Shown: positions 54,329 through 64,000 of the stretch, piece after piece
How the letters are laid out: every line of letters starts with the position of its first letter
Numbering within the stretch: position 1 is the first letter of the stretch
Assembly: GCA_018881555.1 (NCBI GenBank)
Contig: JACAXG010000326.1
Coordinates: 180,199-244,198 of the forward strand
Reading direction: 5' to 3'
Origin: Amblyornis subalaris
Taxonomy: Eukaryota > Chordata > Aves > Passeriformes > Ptilonorhynchidae
Length of the DNA: 64,000 bases
The notes under the pieces: model-generated
Database searches by the model: none
What the model was told of the DNA's origin: nothing
The model's input: only the letters and a program-made list of their open reading frames with translations
Translations under genes and position numbers: made by a program

Positions 54329-54346
54329 GCCCCACGTTGGGTGCCA
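54329..54346 (-). promoter_or_regulatory. Primer-binding site, tRNA-Lys(CUU) type
   Basis: The minus strand reads TGGCACCCAACGTGGGGC, one mismatch from the tRNA-Lys(CUU) complement. It lies two bases from the LTR. Confidence 0.88.
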
Positions 54347-54348
54347 TT

Positions 54349-54873
54349 TGTTGTTATAAATAAAAAAATAATAATAATAATAATCCTCTTGCATGGGTTT
54401 TAGGGTCCCTTGCAGTCTTCCTGAAAGCGTGGCGTTTGTCCAGCGGTGCCTGATGCGTTCAGTGGCGCGCACACACACACACAGACAAACGCGTACTTAG
54501 TTGAGGCAAAGAGTCGGAGGGGTTCTCCTTATGTGTTCCATGAAATAAGTTTATTCCATGAATCGTCAGGGAAGGAGAGAACCCAGAACAATGGAGGGGT
54601 CAGGGTTTTATCCCAGGGGCAGTGGGGGCNGAGAGAAAACAGGGGCCAATGGTTTGAGGGTCAGGGGACAGAGGGAAGGCGGGGTAATACAACTTCAACC
54701 AATAGGGGTAAACGAGGGGAGGAGTGTGGTACAGGAATAAATGGGATGCTGAGTAAGGCAGAACACTCTAGAACTGAACCTTATAAGGGAACAAGGAATA
54801 ATAGGCTGCTTGGTTACTCCTGCAGCTGGCCCAAACACTGCAGCACTCCGCTGCAGGTTCAGCTACCTCTACA
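54349..54873 (-). repeat. 5' LTR of ERV-K3
   Basis: 525 bases, a close match of 50678-51212; the main differences are in the TAA and CA runs. Confidence 0.88.
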
Positions 54874-55464
54874 TTGTGTCAGCTCAAAAACATCCTTAGC
54901 TAGCAACAAACAGCCTCCTGGGAAAGGATGTGAAAGGATAAGCGAAAATTTCTGACTGACAAACACAGCACTTTTACCATCTGTAAAAGACCACTATATT
55001 TTTCATCAAATCAGAAATCTCTTACACACTCTCTGAGTGTGTGGAGAGTTCTCCTCGAAGTCGATGTCAGCCTCAAGCTACTCTTCTAGAAGTTAAGTGA
55101 AAGGAGACTTCTGTACACCACTATCATTCATTGGTAAGTTACATTGTTTTCCTAATCTATACTATTTCTTCGCTAGCTGAAAAAGAAGTACCTTTATTAT
55201 TGTGCACCGCCTTATATATGAACCTACTAGTAGTGTTTCTTTTGTTTATCCGGTGTAGTAAGAAGTCTGTTTAAAGTCTTATGTCTGTTGTTTTTCTTGT
55301 GTCTATTCAATTAATAATTCATGTTGTAATAGACCTGATCGGTCATGATTAAGAACTTGCAAGCGAGAGTGATTTTGGGGTCCTGGCTGCCTCAATAAAG
55401 CTGCTGCCTACTGCCAGAAATCTGAGCAAAGGCAGAAGCCCGCTTTAAACTCTCTCTCCCATTC

Positions 55465-55740
55465 CTAACAGTCCATGCCAAGGATACAAGGGGCCTCTGG
55501 GCCAGTCACAATGGGGTGCTTTTCCCATTTGTCCCCTGTTAAGCTCACCTCAGCCTCTAATATAGACAACTCCTGGCATCCCCCTGTCACTCCAGAGATC
55601 CAGATGGATTCTGCACTCCTGTGACTTGATGGCATCAGTGTACACTGTGCACCTGTATCTACTAAAGCTTTATACTTCCATGGATCTGATGTGACAGGCC
55701 ATTGGATCCACACAGTCCAGGATGCCCAGTCATCCCTTTC
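55465..55740 (-). pseudogene. pro: ERVL-C retropepsin, active site intact
   Basis: An 82-residue frame with KALVDTGAQCTLMPS (about residues 14-28) and the HPIVTGPEAPCILGMD end shared with ERVL-A and B. It is cut by LTR-J2 at 55470; the remainder and reverse transcriptase continue at 50575. The upstream junction carries a stop near 55725. Confidence 0.8.
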
Positions 55741-57160
55741 CTCCTCCTGGCCAGAGGCAGGGACCCTCTATTCCTGTTCCTGGTCAGAGCATTCACTGTC
55801 TGACCTTTGCAATGCCAGATCAGAAGTCCCCTCACCAGGGTTAAAGGAGGTGCTTTCAGTTCCTTTACATCTGGGAGATGGCTGATTTTCTTCTTGTCTC
55901 TGTGGCAACTACACTGACGTTCTTGGGTGACCCCTTCTTAACAGCTCTCTTCCCTCTCAGTTCACAGACATGGGCTTCCAGCTTACAGGTGGGTTTACCA
56001 TCCTACTTGCTCGTGTCCTCCCCCTGCTCACACAGAAAGAACCAGAATTCATCATGTGGCCTGCGCTTGGGGCTTCCCTTCCCTCTGACTGGGGTAGGAA
56101 AGGACCAATCTCTTGGGCTGCCCCTAAAAGCTGGGGTGCTGGCTTGTAGGGATGAGGAAGTGCTCAGAGTTTCTTCTACATTTTGAAGCCAGGAGGACAC
56201 TATCTCTACAGTTGGTATATCCATTTGCAGGTAATACTGTGCTACCAACTGCTGGAATATGATGCCTGGGGCTCTTTGAACCACCTTCCTCCACATGGCC
56301 AGGGCACAAGGGACATCCTCTGGATCTTTAGAGACACTGTCATCTTTTAGATCACTCTAGATGTCTTCCAGCACTGCTAATTCCCTCCAGTACTGGATAC
56401 GTTCATCTGCAGTGGTCCACTTTCCTGGGGAGTTCACAAGATCTTCCTTAAATGGATATCTTGCCCTCATGCTTGAGAGAAGCCGTTTCCTAAGGCTGCA
56501 AACTGCTCCTTCTTTTCCAATTTCTCTTTCAATTTCCAGATCTTTAGCAAGGGATCCCAGCTGTTGGGCTTCATGACCTTCTAAGTGCTGACTGTCAGCC
56601 CCATTACCCCAGCATCGAAGCAGCCAGGCAGAAATCTGCTCACCTGGCTGGTGGCTGTAATCTTTTCACAGATCTCAAAGTTCTGATGAGGTCAGGGACC
56701 AAGTAACTTTGGTTTCCTGTTTGATTTGCCTCACTCCCTTTGATTTCTTTGTTGAAAGGCCTGCCTCTTGATCTAACCCCTCCTTTCCTACTATTACTTC
56801 CTCTCCACCTTCTTCTTCTTCCTCTTCTTCTTCCTCCCTTACTAATTGGTGGTATGGGCCTGCAACATGCCTTGTCCATCTTTTTGTTTTCACTACTGGG
56901 GCAATTACTGTAGTTGCAATGGTTTGAGTCCCTGTCCCAGCCATAGTTACTGTAGCTTGAATCCCTGTCTCAGCCATAGTTATTGTGGTTTGAGTCCCTG
57001 TCTCAGCCATAATGTCCTCAAACGCAGTTTGGGTTCCTGCCTCAAATACAGTCCTCTCAGAGTATTGAACAGTGGCTTGGTAGGCCCAGGCCAGGCCCCA
57101 GTCCAGGGTGAGAAGATGCTGGGGTTCATGGGGATAAACAAGGCACCGTTCCATCAGTCA
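55741..57160 (-). pseudogene. gag: ERVL-C gag: middle and C-terminal region
   Basis: Two main frames, 56003-56296 and 56675-57154. The latter begins with WGLAWAYQATV, has a short tandem repeat of AETGTQTT-like units (about residues 40-85), a poly-Glu run and a Lys-rich stretch. The former contains a helical block (FQQLVAQYYLQ). Frames are broken between. No zinc knuckle is seen. Assigned as Gag from position and from the segment shared with ERVL-A. Confidence 0.6.
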
Positions 57161-57613
57161 ATGGGTCAGTTTGTTAGGGTTGTTTACCTGTTCAGGTGTA
57201 AAGTCCCAGGCAATGGGAGGTGATAACCACCCAAGGAACCTGCCCAAATCCCTCCACACACCTTGTCACCCAGGAACTGGATGCCTCAGGGCAGATTTTA
57301 ATAGCTCCTCACCTAAAGGTTGTTTACTCTTACACCAGGATGACGACAGATTCCATAGCGTAACAACAGTATTAGTCAATATTATTAACAGTATCAAACA
57401 GCTTATATAAGGATGAACAATGACCGTGGAAATCTGAAGTATAAAATCATCCACATTCAAATCCACCCTGGGCAGGGAGGAGTTGTATTCACTCATTGTC
57501 ATTGTTTGTCTTAACATGTTCCCAAACTCAGCAAAATAAAAAGATAAGCAGTGTGGCTGCCAAACGCCATGTGCCACACAGGAGCTTGCTACTTGATAAC
57601 TACTATTTACCAT
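57161..57613 (-). pseudogene. gag: ERVL-C gag N-terminus with one membrane-like segment
   Basis: A 115-residue frame (57266-57613) starting about 50 bases after the primer site. Residues about 63-87 are hydrophobic (YISCLILLIILTNTVVTLW). It is followed in another frame by PIAWDFTPEQ, the counterpart of the ERVL-A block PIAWNFPPEQ. This shows a hydrophobic Gag N-terminus in a second, more distant ERVL. Confidence 0.62.
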
Positions 57614-57663
57614 TTACTATAGCATGCTATATATATATATGTATGTAAAATTGCCTTTATCTT

Positions 57664-57681
57664 GCCCCACATTGGGCGCCA
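57664..57681 (-). promoter_or_regulatory. Primer-binding site, tRNA-Lys(CUU) type
   Basis: The minus strand reads TGGCGCCCAATGTGGGGC, identical to the ERV-G site. It lies seven bases from the LTR. Confidence 0.88.
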
Positions 57682-57688
57682 AAAGGAC

Positions 57689-58270
57689 TGTAGTGGTTTG
57701 ACCTTGGCTGGATGTCAGGTGCCCACTAAGCTGCTCTATCACTCCCTTTCCCAGTGGGACAGGGGAGACAATAAGATGGAAAACAACCAGTGGGTTGAGA
57801 TAAGGCAGTTTTATCACAGCAAAAGAAAGAAACAAGCAAAAGTCTGTGCGTGCATAAGCAAAGGGAAAAGTTAATCTCTACTTTGCATCAGTGAGCGATG
57901 TTCGAACGCTTTCCAAGAAGCAGGGCTTCAGCACGTGTGGTGGTTTCTCCAGAAGGCAAACATTACAGAATAACGAATGCCCCCTGTTCCTTCTCTCTCC
58001 CTTAGCTTTTATATCTGAGCTGATGTCATATGGAATGGAATATCGCTTTAATTGATTTGGGACAGCTGGCCTGGTTGTTTCACCTCCCAAAATCTTGCCC
58101 ACTCCCAGCCCCTTGATGGGGGAATGAATGTTATAGGAACAGCGCTGCTCAGTAGTAGCCAAAACACTGGTGTGTTATCAACACCCTTCCAGCTCCTAAT
58201 GCAAAGCACAGCACTGGGAGGGCTGCTATGGAAAAAAATAAACAACTCTACCTCAGTCAGACCCAATACA
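57689..58270 (-). repeat. 5' LTR of ERVL-C
   Basis: 582 bases, same length as the 3' LTR with few substitutions. Confidence 0.92.
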
Positions 58271-58428
58271 GTCAGGAATGGCAAGGAAATGCAAGGTTGA
58301 GTAGGAGTGGTAAGGAAATGCAGACGAGGTGTAGGCCTGGCAAGGCAGGCAAGGCCCTGAAGGAAAGCAGTACGTAGGTCAAGGGTGGGGCATGGGCATG
58401 CAAGGGAAAGCAAGGCAAGGGAGGGTAA
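58271..58428. repeat. GGCAA-rich satellite, block 4
   Basis: Continuation of block 3 after ERVL-C, starting with the GTCAG duplication. Confidence 0.85.
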
Positions 58429-58727
58429 TCCTAATCTATACTATTTCTTTGCTAGCTACAGTATAGGTACCTTGATATTGTGCACTGTTTTATGTAATCT
58501 ACTAGTAGTTCTTTTGTTTTATACTGTGTAGTAACTCTGTTTAAGGCCTTTTTGTCTGTTACCTTCCAGTTATTCATTAAATAACTCATTTTACAATAGA
58601 CCTAATCAGCCATTCTTGAGAACTTGCGAGCCAGAGTGATTTAGGTGCGGGACACCTAAGTAGAGCTGCTGTCAAAAATCTGGGCCTAAGGCAGGGCTTG
58701 TCTAAAGCTCTCACTCGATCCATAACA
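58429..58727 (+). repeat. LTR-J family fragment, U5 end
   Basis: Matches the last 300 bases of LTR-J2 (TACAATAGACCTAATCAGCC block) and ends GATCCATAACA. The 5' part is missing. Confidence 0.7.
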
Positions 58728-59734
58728 GATGGGGCCAGATGCTCACTAGGGAAGCTGTTGATGGAGAGTCTGGCCCCAGTGGGATACACTGGGACACCAA
58801 CACACTCATGTCAGTTTCTGTATATGATACTTATCAAAAGAGAGATGTAGGAGAGGCACAGGAAAATGAGGCACCCCAGCACAGATCCATGCAAGCATTA
58901 GGCATTTCATAGACCAGAGTGAAAATCTGTGTGCTGTACTGCAAAGGTGGTTGGACTTTGGTCATCACTACAACACATCTGTATTTATCCCAAAAGGGCA
59001 GTTGGAATAACTTTTCTATTAGCAGAGGTGAAAACCAGATGATTCTGAAGCTGAGAGGACGTGTCAGCTATCACTGGTGGAGGCTCAGCCACAGCAGGAT
59101 CTTTTGATGTTAGCCATATTTCCATTAAAAATATTTCTACTGACACCATTTTCCATGGTCCAATGGAAACATCCTTGCAGTGTCCAAGGTGGCAAACACC
59201 AGCTCCATGCCTATAAGAGTCTGTGCCACTTTGGTCTTCCTCTTTCCATATCTGTATTTAGTGAGCTGCTCCTGCCTGTCTGCTGCCTGTAACACCAGCC
59301 TCAGACACCCCTTCTCTTTGCTCTCCTTAACACCCTTGCTCTTTCTTCATGCTGCTCACTGCACAGAGACAAAATCCCCCCTTCCCCTTTCAAACTTCAT
59401 GGAGCTGTTCCCTCATTCTCTAAATCCCTCCCTAAGACCTGCTGCTGCCTCAACGCCTGCAAATCCTGCCCAGCTGTCAGCAGTAGAGGCAGGGCTAAGC
59501 AGAGACTTTTAATTATCTGATGAAGTCTATTTGTTTTCTGGCTGCCCTGCTCCCTATGTTGGCCTGCTTTTGATATTCACTGTCTTCCAGCTGAGACATG
59601 GACTGGAAAATCTCTACACCTGTCATCTCTGAAAAATATCTATATGGTACCGAGCATAATGGACTTTGGTTCTGGACTGGCGTATTCCATCACAAACACA
59701 ATGCAAATGGTGCATATAATCATAGTACAATGTA
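58728..59734. other. Apparently non-repetitive DNA
   Basis: Balanced composition with no LTR edges, satellite or retroviral motif. Short frames only, none convincing as genes. Confidence 0.5.
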
Positions 59735-59800
59735 ATGCAACATAGATGGTCTTTAATGTCCCTTTTAACCCAACTCATTCTATGATTCTATGACTCTATA
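59735..59800 (+). mobile_element. CR1 LINE 3' tail
   Basis: Contains TCCCTTTTAACCCAACTCATTCTATGATTCTATGAC, close to the conserved CR1 3' end with its short ATTCTATG repeats. The 5' extent is uncertain. Confidence 0.7.
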
Positions 59801-60472
59801 ATACTGTACTATTGATGATACCAAGATGAACAGCAGCATGTGTGTGTGTATGCACTAGACAACAAATGACATTTAAAGGCTGTTATGGTTATGGAGTCAG
59901 GTATGGTAAACTTAGGAAATAACATCAATAAATTTGGGTGTAAAGTCAGAATATTCTATTTGTTTTTCTTTTGTTCTTCAACTGCCAAGGAATCCTTTTG
60001 TGTATGAAGCCATATTAACATCTTCTCAAGGTATAAATCTTAGGAAAGCTGGCAGGCTGTGTTTTTGAAGGGGATGGCTATTCACTTTCCAAATAAGCAA
60101 GGGCAGACATGATCCATGCATCATGGATAAGACAAACATCTTTTCTGTACATTGCTGCTGAAGGGTAAGAACCAGATACACATCCTCTCAAATGTACAAA
60201 ATCTTATTGCTTTGGTGGTTAAACAAACAACTGGACATTAATTAAATACTCAATTTGTGCTTACAAGAGATGCATTACATCTATAGGATGGATCATTAAC
60301 CTTTACAACAGTTAGTGTGATAGATGTGATAAGTAAGGGATGACAAAAGCATTAGTTTAACTGCAAAATGTAGCTATGGGATTTATTTATAGCATCTAAC
60401 TGAGCCACAGAACCTAATTTTTTCACATATACAGATTTTTTTCAGTTAATGGAATTACTTATGGTAGAGGTT
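59801..60472. other. Apparently non-repetitive DNA
   Basis: AT-rich, no recognised gene or mobile element. Confidence 0.5.
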
Positions 60473-60980
60473 TGTTGCTTTTTCCCGCCCTTGCTTGTAT
60501 CCAGCTGGGGCCGGAGTGACCTGCTGGGTTTTTCTCAGTCCACAGAAGCTGACAGCTTTTCACCGCAGGCAGTTTCACAGAGGCAGCAGGGAAGGCAAAA
60601 GGAATGAGAGAGACGGACTTCTGCAACCGATATTCCAAGTTTTATTTTTCTCTGCCCTGGAGGGCAGGGTGCATGTCTTGAAGGGAGTTAGCAGAGAGGC
60701 CCCTACCCGCTCTGTCTCTGCTGCTTTAAGGGGTAGGGATAACAGAGTGTAACTAATCAGAGTATACAGATACATGAGAGAAAACCAATGAAACATCTCA
60801 GAGGAGGAACAAATTTAAACTGGCTAATCACATTATAGTTAGAGGGAATTTCAAATCAAGCTAACCTGTTACAAAGCTTAAGGTTCTGTGACGGAGGGGA
60901 AACGTAAAGTGAGTGACATCTAGGCAATGTTGCTATGTGGCAGACTGCCTTTTGATAACTAAGGCTGGAGCACCGCAGCA
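60473..60980 (-). repeat. Solo LTR-K copy 2
   Basis: 508 bases, TGTTGCTTTT to CACCGCAGCA, flanked by GAGGTT (60467-60472 and 60981-60986). It is nearly identical to 41558-42064. Confidence 0.88.
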
Positions 60981-60986
60981 GAGGTT

Positions 60987-62000
60987 GGTACATGGTAGGT
61001 AGATGTAAGCATTCAACTCCTCGATTCAGTCCCCTGTTCCACATAGTGCTATGGTTTCTGTCTGTTCGGAGCCCTATTAAGGTAAAACCATGACATAGCA
61101 AGCTTCCTTCTGGACTCTGAGGGTGAATATTTAAAGTTTGCTCATCTTCAGCTCATGAGGTATGACTTGGCCCACTGGCAAAGCTCGTCTAGACACACAC
61201 ATTCATTAGCAACCACTTGGCATGAAGCATCAAAAATAGAGAGGCTGGTGCTGTGTTCCTGTTAAGGGTCTTTCCACTGGCGATTACAGAAGTCAAATCA
61301 GAGTAAAAAAGTTGCCACCAACAAAATGTTTCTTCACTTTCAGCTTGGGATTGATTGGGCCAATTTCCAGCCTTTCGTGTGTCTCAAAAATATTCTTACT
61401 GATACGTATATCTGGGTATGTAAAACATCTAAAGGAGGAAATTGTCAAAGCTAGTTCAGAAAATAAACTCAGAAGATGATGGCAAGTGAGGTGAAGGGTG
61501 TAGGGACTGAAGTTATGACAAATCTTCCTTTGACCTGGTATTGCCTACCAGGAATAAACTAACGTAATCCTGAAAACTCGCATGCTTGAGTGAGCTTGAG
61601 TCTCATTAACTGTAGAGGACAGTGAGACCCAGGGAACTGTGCTCAGTCTGACAATATTGAACAATAAACTGAGAATAAAAAATACCAAGGTCTTCACAAT
61701 GCTTCACCAGCCTCAAGTTTCATCCTTTAACATCTGCAAGGTGGTTGTAGGGAAAAGACCCAGGGTAAAATTAAAGAAAACTGAAAAGTTACAAAAATTG
61801 CAGTCAGCATACATGCTAAGGGGGGATGAAATGGAGGATGGAGCAGGGTGGAAAGTTACGAACCCAGTTATAACAATATGGAAAATTATAGGGAGAAAAT
61901 GTGGTTGCTACTCCCTGGATGGAATGCAGTCAGCATGGCCAACTTCCCCCACACAATACATGTTAAGGGGCCCTAAAAGAAGGGTGGAGAGGAGTGGAGA
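60987..62000. other. Apparently non-repetitive DNA
   Basis: No gene recognised. A 127-codon plus frame (61639-62022) shows no known motif and is probably chance. Confidence 0.45.
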
Positions 62001-62510
62001 CACCACGGCCAGGCTCTGTTGAAATCCTTGCAAGAGGGGGAACTCGGTGATACCTTGTAGCTGATAAGCTGCACAGCAGCTGTCAACCAAGGGAGGAAAA
62101 AGATTTCTTGCTGTTGAACCAGCAACTGTGGCAAGATCAGATACTCACCTCCAGCCCCAAAGGTTACCTCAGATTACTGACATTACTCACCTCCAAGGTA
62201 TGACCACCCCCAACTGAACATGATGTATGACTAGGGTCACTCAAGCTCCACCTAAAAGTGAAAGTATAAAAGTAAGTTAAGAATGGGGAGAAGATAGAGA
62301 AGACTGCATTGTGACTTCTGGGATCAGTNGATGGGCTGAACCTGTCTTCTCCCCCATAGGGACGCCTATTGGGTAAGAACTGTACTCTATGCATGCCGAA
62401 TTATCTCGAGCCAGCTCTTGTTACGGATTAGAGCTTATCCATATATTGCTTTGAATACATTTTTGCAGTCAGATACCGTCACTGGCATTCCTCAAACCTT
62501 AACCTGTCAC
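62001..62510 (+). repeat. Possible LTR
   Basis: A TATAAAAG box near 62265 followed about 180 bases later by an AATACA-like signal (62453) and a CTGTCACA end near 62511 suggest a plus-strand LTR. The left edge is not seen. Confidence 0.3.
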
Positions 62511-62704
62511 AATTTTATATTATATTAATACCCAGGAGGGGGTCCCTCTTATGTTGTTGGCATTTGTCCCTGAATCTTTCCTGGGGCCCCGACAGACCAA
62601 TTAAAAGTGTGGAGACGGAGGAAGGGGTCTTTTTGTTTGCATGTAACCCTGAATAAGTCAGTCAAACCTCCCTCCGATCCAGCAGATTGTTCAGTGAAGG
62701 GCCT
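62511..62704. other. Unassigned interval
   Basis: Contains a short G-rich segment after the possible LTR that could be a retroviral leader. No primer site was recognised. Confidence 0.25.
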
Positions 62705-63461
62705 TGTCATGGTTTGACACCAGCCAAACACCAGGCACCCATGAAAAAACCCGCTCACTCACTCTCCTCTGCTCTGCAACTGGACAGAGGAGAGAAAATT
62801 TAACAAAGGGTTAATGAGTTAAGGATTGGGAGAAAACACTTCAAGGGTAAAACAGGCTCAGCTTAATGATATAAAGTGAATTTATTACTAACAAGATCAG
62901 AGTAGGAGAATGAGAAGTAAAATAAGCCCTTAAAAACACCCTTGTCTCGCCCCAACCCCTCCCTCCTTCCCACGGACAGCACAGGGAGACGGGGTGGGGG
63001 TTTTGGTCAGTTCATCACCCAAGATTTTCTTTCCTCTGCTCAGAGAGAGGAGTCATTTCCCTGCTGCACCGTGGGGTCCCCTCCCACGGGAGACAGTTCT
63101 CTGCAAATCTCTTCAGCATGGGTCCAATCTCACGAGCAGCAGTACTCCCAAAACTGCTGCAACATGAGTCCATCCCACAGGCAGACAGTCCTCCCAAAAC
63201 TGTTGCAGCGTGGGTCACTCTGCCACGGGGTGCAGTCCTCCGAGGACAGGCTGCTCCAGCCTGGAAGCAAGGCTTCTCTCTCCAGTGGGACTCCTGCCGG
63301 ACCACAGTGTCCTGATAGCCAACCACTCCAGCATGGGCACCTCCCCCACGGGCTGCGAGTGGATCTCTGCATCCCCTGTGGACCTCCATGGGCTGCAGAG
63401 GGACAACCTGTTTCACCATGGTCCTCACTACAGGCTCCAGGGACATCTTGGCTCTGGCACC
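62705..63461 (-). repeat. LTR-D copy 3
   Basis: Starts TGTCATGGTTTGACACC and is the reverse complement of LTR-D copy 2, with internal CAGCATGGGTCC-type repeats (63110-63240). It is truncated at 63461 by an LTR-J piece, so its U3 start is missing. Confidence 0.75.
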
Positions 63462-63830
63462 TGTTATGAATGGGAGAATGAGTTTTCAGGGCTCTGCCTT
63501 ACTTAGATTTCTGGCAGTAACTCTTTTGAGATGGCCTGCACCTCAAACCCCACTCTTGCTCACAAGTTCTTTAATCATGACCGGTTAGGTCTATTGCAAC
63601 ATGAATTATTTATTGAATAGACACAAGAAAAAAANCCCACAGACATGGGATTTTAACGGATTACTTACTACACAGGATAAATAAAAGACGCTACTAGTAA
63701 GTTACAATATAAATGTACAGTGCACGAATAGTTCAGCTAGCGAAGAGATAGTACAGCTTAGGAAACCAATATATATCTTACCACTGAAGGATAATGATGT
63801 ATAGAAGTCTTCTTTCACACAGCTTGACTC
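63462..63830 (-). repeat. LTR-J family piece 3
   Basis: Begins TGTTATGAATGGG, the complement of the LTR-J end. Similar to LTR-J2 over the U5 and R region. Confidence 0.7.
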
Positions 63831-63864
63831 CTGGTCAGCAGGAGAGGCTGTCCCGCCGGCCCCC

Positions 63865-64000
63865 CGAATTTTCAAACTCCCCCACGTCTAAATTGTGATT
63901 TAAAGAGATATTTAGTTTGGTATTATTCCAGATCGCACAGCACAGCTCACAGAAAAAGATGGATCCTGATGCGGGTAAAGATGGCTTCTCTGGCACTTCC
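63865..64000 (-). repeat. LTR-C copy, partial at window end
   Basis: Matches 42490-42620 (AGATGGCTTCTCTGGCACTTCC block). It continues beyond the window. Confidence 0.75.

Larger units (their letters stand above)
50678..54873 (-). mobile_element. ERV-K3: short class II ERV without pol
   Basis: LTRs 50678-51212 and 54349-54873 are nearly identical. TTGTGT (50672-50677 and 54874-54879) flanks it. The 3.1 kb interior has a Lys primer site, a matrix-like start and then unrelated-looking CpG-rich DNA. No protease, polymerase or integrase motif is seen, so it would be non-autonomous. Confidence 0.88.
50581..55470 (+). mobile_element. Solo LTR-J2 interrupted by ERV-K3
   Basis: Left piece 50581-50677 (TGTGACAGGACC) and right piece 54880-55470 (ending CATTCCTAACA), flanked by GTCCA (50576-50580 and 55471-55475). 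The right piece resembles the ERV-J LTR (ATAATTCATGTTGTAATAGACC block). It sits in the ERVL-C protease gene. Confidence 0.85.
45141..58270 (-). mobile_element. ERVL-C: full-length class III ERV with nested insertions
   Basis: Two 582-base LTRs, a polypurine tract, integrase, RNase H, reverse transcriptase, protease, gag and a tRNA-Lys primer site, flanked by GTCAG (45136-45140 and 58271-58275). Nested: an LTR-like piece (46700-47330), LTR-O (48534-49477) and LTR-J2 with ERV-K3 inside (50581-55470). The LTRs differ at roughly ten positions by eye, so it is fairly young. Confidence 0.9.

Noticed and set aside
61639..62022. A 127-codon plus-strand frame as a host gene
   Set aside because: No motif, no splice context and a repetitive MLRG phrase; not supported.

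Overview
The window is a repeat-dense piece of a bird genome. The evidence is a chicken-repeat-1 (CR1) LINE tail with its CATTCTATGATTCTATGA-type end near 59.74-59.80 kb, together with stacked long terminal repeats (LTRs) and endogenous retroviruses (ERVs) of avian type. No host protein-coding gene was recognised. Such density suggests heterochromatin or a sex-limited chromosome, but the sequence cannot show which. Element names used here (ERV-K1, ERVL-A and so on) are working labels only. Six single N bases (31335, 53471, 54299, 54630, 62329, 63635) mark unresolved positions.

Layout. 1-4088: 5' half of a betaretrovirus-like ERV (ERV-K1, minus strand), leaving the window on the left. 4089-6232: 5' end of a gammaretrovirus-like ERV (ERV-G, minus). 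6233-9000: decayed class II ERV (ERV-K2, minus). 9005-17741: an old class I ERV on the plus strand (gag end to integrase) cut by three LTRs, then several further LTRs. 17742-32685: a class III ERV (ERVL-A, minus, CTCAA target duplication) that carries a second, nearly complete ERVL copy (ERVL-B, 25387-31983, GATAG duplication) inside its 5' LTR. 32808-58435: a purine-rich satellite (GGCAA pentamers in a unit of about 0.7-0.86 kb) split by a solo LTR (34779-36260), a full ERV of unclear class (ERV-J, 36962-44316, plus, AGTAG duplication) and a third ERVL (ERVL-C, 45141-58270, minus, GTCAG duplication). Inside ERVL-C sits a solo LTR (50581-55470), and inside that a short class II ERV (ERV-K3, 50678-54873, TTGTGT duplication). 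58428-64000: LTR pieces, a solo LTR (60473-60980) and about 3 kb of apparently non-repetitive DNA.

Most notable. ERVL-B is hypermutated. From its first base (25387) to about 27.76 kb nearly all plus-strand C has become T, which is G-to-A on the element's own sense strand. The change starts exactly at the insertion edge, fades toward the element's 5' end, includes the polypurine tract, and is absent from the 5' LTR. This is the pattern expected if a cytidine deaminase attacked the minus-strand cDNA during reverse transcription. Other points of interest are: ERVL Gag proteins that begin with hydrophobic membrane-like segments; an ERVL LTR whose outer 40 bases contain an old primer-binding site; a solo LTR with perfect 74-base inverted ends; and ERV-K3, where gag-pol is replaced by a CpG-rich stretch of unknown origin.

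The elements do not form an operon or cooperating system. Every retroviral reading frame seen is broken or active-site-mutated except short segments, so the window is a fossil record of successive insertions, whose order can be read from target-site duplications.
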